Below are positions 57,601-64,000 of a DNA stretch of 64,000 nucleotides, in pieces. Source of the stretch: Circinella umbellata (taxonomy: Eukaryota; Mucoromycota; Mucoromycetes; Mucorales; Lichtheimiaceae); NCBI GenBank assembly GCA_025093555.1, contig JAIWNF010000016.1:1-64000 (forward strand). The letters are read 5' to 3'. Below the pieces are notes generated by a model that made no database searches, was not told the DNA's origin, and was given only the letters and a program-made list of their open reading frames with translations. Position numbers and translations under genes: made by a program. How positions within the stretch are numbered: the stretch's first letter is position 1; every line of letters starts with the position of its first letter.

Positions 57601-58184
57601 GAAAAATTTAACAATTTAAATCCATTACGTAGTAGATGTGGTGAAGTAAAGACGACTAGCGATGTAGCTAGTGTAATGCATGGTAATGCAGGCATCGACA
57701 AAGAGAATGATCATGCCAAAGTTTATTGTCTGCTTTATTGTGGTGAGTGAATATTTATCTAATTTGATCATGATATTGAAACAGCTGGAACTAACAAATA
57801 TTTACATCAACATGACTAGACATGGAAGCTTAGTGTTGACGTGCTAGTAGCATTAGATGATAAATACGTAAAAAAGAATATTATGAAGGTTAGAAGTTGT
57901 TTTGTATTTATTAAATTAGATTTTATTTTTCGATACTAACGTCAAACCCCCTTTCTTAATAAATAGATCAAGCTACCTACAAATGAATTGGAACTTCAGC
58001 AACTTACCAAAAGCCTTCCCAAATTACTTCAATGGCGAGATACAGTAGTTAAACATGCCCAAACGTTACAAAGTAGCAATGATAATATGTGATAATAATA
58101 TGTATAACATTAATAATAATAACATCGTTATTATTGTCATAACAACAACAGAAACAATACTTACAAAGACAAATAAATACAATA

Positions 58185-58262
58185 AACCCCCGTTTTTTTG
58201 CAACCCCCGTTTTTTGCACAACTTTCGAGCCAATTCCTACCTGTGCAAAAAAATGGGGGTTC
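58185..58262. repeat. Small palindromic insertion (about 78 bp)
   Basis: AACCCCCGTTTTTTGCACA and TGTGCAAAAAAATGGGGGTT form an inverted repeat around a 21-bp spacer, preceded by a partial extra copy CCCCCGTTTTTTTGCAA. The corresponding site in copy A (about 41595) lacks it, so it is an insertion. Confidence 0.65.
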
Positions 58263-58310
58263 ATTATATCTTAATGTAAACCCATCTTCAAAAAACTCCC
58301 TCGAAATAAT

Positions 58311-59025
58311 AAAAAAAAAAGATACGTAATAAGAAATCAATCCGATATTTATAATGGCAATCATTATGTTTTATTTTGTACAATATACAATACTATATGT
58401 ATTGATCATTTGATAATTTAATAGCTCATTAATTTTTTTTTACGTTGACTTGATCTTTTCAAAATGAGTTTATAAAAAAAAAAGAAAAGGCAAAAATAAC
58501 TCACACTGATTCAATTTACGTCCATCAGCTTTTAACCACGCATTATCCAAATCAAATTATTTTTAGTATGTCATGTAATAATCACTCGTGATTTAGTAAA
58601 AAAAAAAAGTCGGGATCGCCGGTATTTCGATTACCCCTTCTTTTCTTTTTTGTTTGTATCATAAACATTCTTGTTGTTATTCATTATCAATAAAAAGCAC
58701 ATTAAATGTTTATATAATTATAGATGATGGATGAATAAAAAAAAAGGTGGGGGAAGGGGGACAATCTATTATAAAGAACTCCATTAAACTACTTGATTTG
58801 TTAGCCTCATGATGATATTATAAAAAATATGCAACAGAAAATAATAATAATAATAATATGTATAAGAATGCTAAAATTAAAATATTTGGCTAAATTATTA
58901 TGATAAATATATATGATTGAATGATAATACTGATAATAAATAAATGGATTGTGGGGATAGTATATATATATATATATAATTTTATACAGGGTAGATGATG
59001 CATGCAGAATGGGCCAAACTTTTTT
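58311..59025. other. AT-rich 3' flank of the SPX-RING gene
   Basis: No gene. Microsatellites (ATA, TA at about 58962-58978) and A tracts only. Confidence 0.55.
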
Positions 59026-60775
59026 TTACATGATAGTGCATGGAGAATCTCGAGTTGAGTACATAGTCCAAGCTCTTCCCGTGATCTGTAAAAAAAAAAA
59101 AGAAGAAAATTTAATTTTATGCATAATTTTTTTGCGTAGCCAGATCAATAAAATTGTATATTACCGCTTCCATATCTTGCATAGCTTGTTCTTTTTCATT
59201 TTCTCGCCGTTTTTCTTGAATTTCTCTTGGGAAATACATCATGAAAAAATTTTGTAAACTTTTATCAAGATTGGTGGCATCTGCATTACCAACAGCATGT
59301 TTTCTTCTACATACCGGACAATCAAAAAGTTTTCGACGATGGGCTTTAATCAAACATCGTACACAGAACACATGTCCACATTCTAACCTAATGGGTCTCC
59401 ATGCGATACCTTATATATTAAAAAAAATGTATGATCGATCAGTTTTTTTAAAAACATCAAATGATGAATACTATTTTTTTTTATTTGTTTGCTTACCAAA
59501 ACAGATAGGACAATTATGATTGTCAATTTGAGGCACAATAGATATGAGTTTTGATGTAATTGTAGAATATAAAGCAAGTAATACATTTTCAACAATGGCA
59601 ACGTTATCTTTTGCAAAGGTTGGAAATTCCGTTCGTGCACTTTTTTTTAAAAGTAGTCGTTAGAATTGATTTTTAAAAAAAGCAAATCTTTTTGTTGTAT
59701 GAGATAAAATCAAGAGACACACAGAAATATGTTAAAAGAAAAAGTATACATTACGTTAAACCACTTTGTTTATCATGTTTCTTAAGAATTTTTGTCATTG
59801 CTGTATAATTTAATGAATGAAAACGTTTAAAATCAGCAAGTTCTGAATTCATTTGTAAAAATCGTTTGAGAGCTTCTTTAGAATTTTTCGATCCAAGTTT
59901 GGATGCCTAAAAATATAGTATTATATTGGTTAAAAACATTACAATGTACTGATGTGTACTAATATTGTATTGAAAAGGTTTTGGGAATTGTACCCTACCA
60001 AATTTAATCGTTCAAGTTCTTTTGTAAACCATTGTAATTGTTGTTTACTTTTTTCAAATGATTGCATTGAATAATCAACTTTCTTATTAGTTTCAAAAAC
60101 AGAAGCATCCATATAGAGTTTGAAAATATCACGCCATATGTACATCTCTTTTTGTTTTTTTGGTGATGCCTATAATAATAATAATAATATAAGATTATGC
60201 AATGCAAAGATTAAACACACACACCCTTCTCTTTCTTCTCAAAATTATGATTACATACAGCTTTGGCTAATTGAGTTTCTAATGCATCGACTGTTCCTGA
60301 GAGTCGTTTTTGTTCAGTTGACTGTAAGACAGATGCATGAGTTAAACCTTGTAATAAAAGATGAAAGAATTCAGAATCTTTAACTAATTTAATTTTTAAT
60401 ATGGAGGTAGTGGATGGTGTGGGAATAAGGTCGGGTATCAATCGTGCAGCTGCTTCATCAACTGTTATTTTAATGCATGGTTGTGGATTTTTGACGTCGC
60501 CTGACAATAATATAATAAGGAAAAAGAAAATTGTGAGATCAGGGCATTTTCTAATATCAGAATGAAACCTTTTATATAATAGATAACTCACCATCAAATT
60601 CGTATGAAAATTTAAGTTGTCCACCACCTTTTTCAATATCTAAAAGTCCTCTTGTTCGTAACTCGGCAACAACTAAACGAATGGCTTTTTTTAATAATTT
60701 ATAATGAATTAAATATGGACGCCAATCGGATGGCAAGTCATAAGATGCATTTTCAATTTCTTTAGCAAATTTCAT
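59026..60775 (-). CDS. SPX-RING domain protein (NLA/BAH1-like E3 ligase) with CaaX end
   Basis: Seven exons on the minus strand: 60775-60592, 60500-60259, 60169-59999, 59906-59755, 59639-59497, 59409-59165 and 59085-59026 (398 aa). All phases fit. SPX domains bind inositol pyrophosphates and report phosphate status, and RING domains recruit ubiquitin E2. The SPX N-terminus is MKFAKEIE with DWRPYLIHYKLLKKAIR. Its later helices are FFHLLLQG and FKRFHSLNYTAMTKILKKHDK. The RING is CPICFG...CGHVFCVRCL...CPVC (C3HC4, exons 5-6). The acceptor of exon 5 is the weak AAAAG. The C-terminus ends SPCTIM, a CaaX box predicted to be farnesylated, which would put the protein on a membrane. Domain order equals plant NLA-type and fungal SPX-RING proteins. 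Confidence 0.92.
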
Positions 60776-63700
60776 TGTCTGTAAAACACATAAAATATCT
60801 GGAGAAAAAAAAAATATATAAAGAAAAAAAAGAAGGGGAAAGAAGGGCAAGATTGTTTTAAATAAACTAAACATTTTCCGAGAGCTTTGTATAACTTTGA
60901 TTCTTTTTTGGGTCAACACATGTGATGTCCCGCCATCCAATAAAAATTTTTGTCCAATTATGGAAGAAAATCTATTCAAACATCCGCTCTTATTTATTTA
61001 TTGTCATGGTTACCCTTTTGCCCCGTTAAGCGGAGGGTTCGTCCGGTTTCACCCAGAGCTTTTTATTTTTTTCCACAGTTGGAAAAATAAAAAGACAATA
61101 TTTAGTGCCGAATAAACAACGCGGAGACAATGATAGTTTTGGTTTTTTTTTTGTTTATAATTCAAAGAGTAATATAGGTGGCACGTCAATAAAGAAAAAA
61201 AAAGAGAAAGGACTATGATGTTCTAGATTTCTTTTTTATGATTGTTACAAAAGAAAATGATTATATGCCATGTGCTCTTTTTTTTTCACTTGCACAATGT
61301 AATCTATTGTTTATCTGTAAGATATAGATCAGTGGTCCCCCACTAGCCTTTATCATTTTCATCTTTCATAGAGTCAAAATTTTAATAACTGTAAAAGTTG
61401 CAGTTATAAACTATAAGTTTACTTTAACACAAAGTCAAGGTCTGAAAAAGTTATTATTTTCAATATATATAAAACCCTTTTGTCCATAAATGAATCATCT
61501 TATAGGAACGATGAGCCCTAATTTTTTTTTCCGTTTTACAGATGTTTTTTTTTTATAACCCAGGTTTTTTCCTCTTCATTTCACTTGCCAAATAGGTGTT
61601 ACAATAAATCGCTCTACCCGACAATTTTTTTTTAATTGTTTGTTATAAGTGTCATCTTAAATCAAAGTTTATGCAGGGCTGTGAAAAAAAAATAGTATGT
61701 TTGTAAGAAATTCATTCCAGTCAGTATATTATTCATTTTGTGAATAATCATTGCTATAACCACCCAAATCCATGTTAAATATATCAACAATAATAACATA
61801 CATAGGGATATCTTAATATTGATTGGAAATAAGTGACACGAAATATTAAATAACGCACGTTTCTTATAAGTGTAATTTGATAAAATGATCTTTTCTCCAT
61901 CTTTTCGTTCTTTAAAACTTCCCCCATCCCCCCTGCGCCAAATTCTTCCTTACCGGATAATAAATATACGTACAAGGAATTATATAACTTACTATTATTA
62001 TTATTTTTTATTGAACAAAACTATTCAAACTTATTTCTATCTGTTTATAATATACAATAAAGCATATATTTGAATTACATCTGTTTTACCAATCAACCTA
62101 TTTTATTATACACTCATTGAAATGGTCTCTCTCATAAAACTTGTTCTCTCAGCTATTATATGGATTATTACTTTATATAAATTGATATTAAAGACGTGAC
62201 GATTTATATTAAAAGAAAGAAAAGTTTCTTTTCCCACGACACATTTTTAGTACATAGTAGTTTAATAAAGTTGAACTATGTCTTACATTTTTACGTAATA
62301 ATCATGTTAATGCATTATTATTAAAGACTTATACTAATATTTCTAAAAAAAGTTACATCATTTAAAAGTGTGGACAGTGTAACTATTATTCATTCTGAAC
62401 AATAATTACATTCAATATATATATAACATCTATAATGTTTCTAGATAGCTTATTATTTACGTGAAAAGTTTGTTGTTATATAATAATAATATAAAATTTC
62501 GACGCACATTGATTTAGAAGGGGGGGATTATTAGTACCGTGCTTACTATAAAGCAAAAAAATAAAATAAAACATGGTTTGAAAAAAAGCATATTCATCGT
62601 ATACTGTTCAATCGAGATGAATAACAACTACTTTCATTAATATATATTCTTGATAGATCTCCTGACCTGTTGTACGCACAGACCAATTTTTATATACACA
62701 CTAATAAAAAAGGAGTAGACTGTAAATAGCTGTATTTTTAAAGAACAATAATAAAATATTTTTTAGTTTACTTATTCACTGATTTTGGTTATTATGTTTC
62801 CAATAATAACTAATTTTAATGATATAGATGTGCGTTACTATGGTGATAAAAGTTACCCAGAAAATTAGGACCCAATTTTTGGAATAAGTACGTTTTTTTT
62901 TGTACAACCCTATATATGTTATTGATACATAAAAAGAAAAAAAAAGAACTAAAGGCTTTGATATTATTATTTGATAATTTGGAAAGGGGGGGGGCGTTAC
63001 CTAGATGATAAAATTAATTGAGTGTTTTGCCAATGAATGTATGTTCCCCCTCCCCTCCCGGTACTATGAGTGACTACCCAATTTTATATGATTTATTAAA
63101 ATGAATTATTTTTTTTTTGTTGGGTAAACTTTTTTTTCGATTATTAAAAAAAAAATCATGCACATTTTGAAAAAAAAAAACTATAAAAAATATGTTTTCC
63201 GTTTTGTACGTACGAACCCTAAAAAAGAAAAAAGAATATGGTCCGACAATTTGCTTTTATAGAAATCATTAGATACAAAAAACATATATATATTATTGAA
63301 ATTGTACTTGTTTCTTTTATAAGTTATTTCACACAAGTTATCTTAAGCCCACATGTATACACACACACACACACACACCTGAAAAAGTGATATAGGTTGG
63401 GGGATGGGGAGGGATATTTTATAATGTTAAAGCAACCCAAAAAAAAAAAACGAAACAAAAAAAATTTGGAATTCCGTTTTTTTTTCCCTCGTGTAATGTA
63501 CTTTTTTTTTTCGCCCTTCGTTACCCACTTGACTTTCCAACAGCACTTCAAAAAACGCAATCCATCTTTCAAAAAAAAAAAAAAAAACATCTTTGACATT
63601 ATTACGACGCGAAAACCCCCCTCCTTCCCCCCAATTTTATTTCAATACAACGTCCTTTTTTATTATTATTATTACTTATTAATTGACATTACAACAACAG

Positions 63701-63887
63701 TCCTTTGAATTTATTTTAATACAATTTTTAACGACTAAAAAAAAGAGAAAAGCTTTACAATACAATTTTCTTTATTCATTCATTTTGCTTGCTTGCTTTT
63801 TTTTTTCTTTTTTTTTTTTCGAAAATCCACACATTTAATATATACAAAAGCAAACTTTTTTTTATATATCTATATATATATATATAA
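60776..63887. other. Long AT-rich intergenic region
   Basis: The first 300 bp upstream of the SPX-RING start contain a GC-richer block (GCCCCGTTAAGCGGAGGGTTCGTCC, about 61020) that may be promoter. From there to 63887 no gene is seen: A/T homopolymers, a G tract at about 62986-62994, a CA microsatellite at about 63361-63378, and a TATA-rich stretch directly before the next start codon. The open frames around 63324-63708 are low-complexity artefacts. Confidence 0.5.
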
Positions 63888-63933
63888 ATGGGGAACATTG
63901 CTAGTTGCTCGTGTTGCCAAGACTGTTTCGGAA
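63888..63933 (+). CDS. First exon of a probably N-myristoylated/palmitoylated protein (partial)
   Basis: ATG at 63888 begins MGNIASCSCCQDCFG, followed in phase by a GTAAGC donor at 63934. The window ends inside the intron. Gly2 with Ser6 fits N-myristoylation, and the four nearby cysteines are palmitoylation candidates, as in Vac8-like and other lipid-anchored signalling proteins. The family cannot be decided from 15 residues. The TA-rich leader (TATATATATATATAAATG) leads straight into the start. Confidence 0.6.
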
Positions 63934-64000
63934 GTAAGCAAATGAAATAATATACAGTATAAAACAGTTATTTTATTTTTCTTTCTTTCTTTTACATTTT

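Larger units (their letters stand above)
55752..58092 (+). pseudogene. Accessory gene of the CACTA-like element, relic copy B
   Basis: Degenerate plus-strand copy of the 41857-43784 gene. It starts at an ATG equivalent to MGFQDK, but most of the first exons are replaced by a short repeat tract. Recognisable pieces are SVLDWDNQEV (about 56048), HTLQIAIRMSPVTPSEFDCNLHEDFRS (about 56375), LKITHASTDSLKWDGLRLPVGNEAL (about 56762), HAKVYCLLYCGE (about 57714) and the last exon IKLPTNELELQQLTKSLPKLLQWRDTVVKHAQTLQ ending TGA 58090-58092. It is interrupted by a transposase fragment. The acceptor before SVLDWD is intact here (ATATAGG). Confidence 0.7.

Noticed and set aside
63324..63708. Overlapping ORFs on both strands rich in Phe/Lys
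   Set aside because: They are produced by A/T homopolymers and a CA microsatellite.

Overview
The window looks like nuclear DNA of an early-diverging filamentous fungus, most likely a member of Mucoromycota. This rests on AT-rich intergenic DNA, many short GTAAGT...TAG introns, an Ole1-type desaturase with a C-terminal cytochrome b5 domain, a Mia40 without membrane anchor, and a mix of fungal transposon types. The lineage call is inference, because no rRNA or tRNA gene is present to anchor it.

Layout. (1) 0-15 kb is a transposon graveyard. It holds a nonsense-riddled relic gene divergent from a decayed CACTA/EnSpm-type (Tnp2-DUF4218, possibly Plavaka-like) transposase, a truncated Ty3/Gypsy element, a 1.8 kb foldback MULE-like element with an internal minisatellite, and a Tc1/mariner relic that has lost its catalytic centre. 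(2) 16-38 kb is a housekeeping block: a BCS1-type AAA ATPase, ole1, pex19, mia40, a PAS-kinase-like Ser/Thr kinase, a secreted GH5 mannanase, and ribosomal proteins uL30 (L7) and uL5 (L11). A roughly 4.5 kb gene desert lies between the two ribosomal protein genes. (3) 38.4-39.9 kb is a tandem array of a 333-bp unit. (4) 41.5-58.3 kb is a second nested transposon region. Two copies of a two-gene element (an unrecognised accessory gene divergent from a Tnp2-like transposase) lie in opposite orientation. Between them are a gag remnant, a further transposase fragment, and a large unrecognised gene. That gene was 5'-truncated, acquired a stop codon, and was split by a 734-bp MULE with a 9-bp target duplication. 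(5) 59-61 kb encodes an SPX-RING protein with a C-terminal CaaX box, and the window ends in the first exon of a probably N-acylated protein.

The housekeeping genes are functionally independent: mitochondrial biogenesis (BCS1-like, Mia40), peroxisome biogenesis (Pex19), lipid desaturation, translation, metabolic signalling, phosphate sensing and extracellular mannan degradation. The most novel material is the divergent transposase/accessory gene architecture, seen three times with two unrelated-looking partners, and the MULE insertion whose removal restores a reading frame exactly. Coordinates of spliced genes were derived by hand from splice motifs and reading phase.
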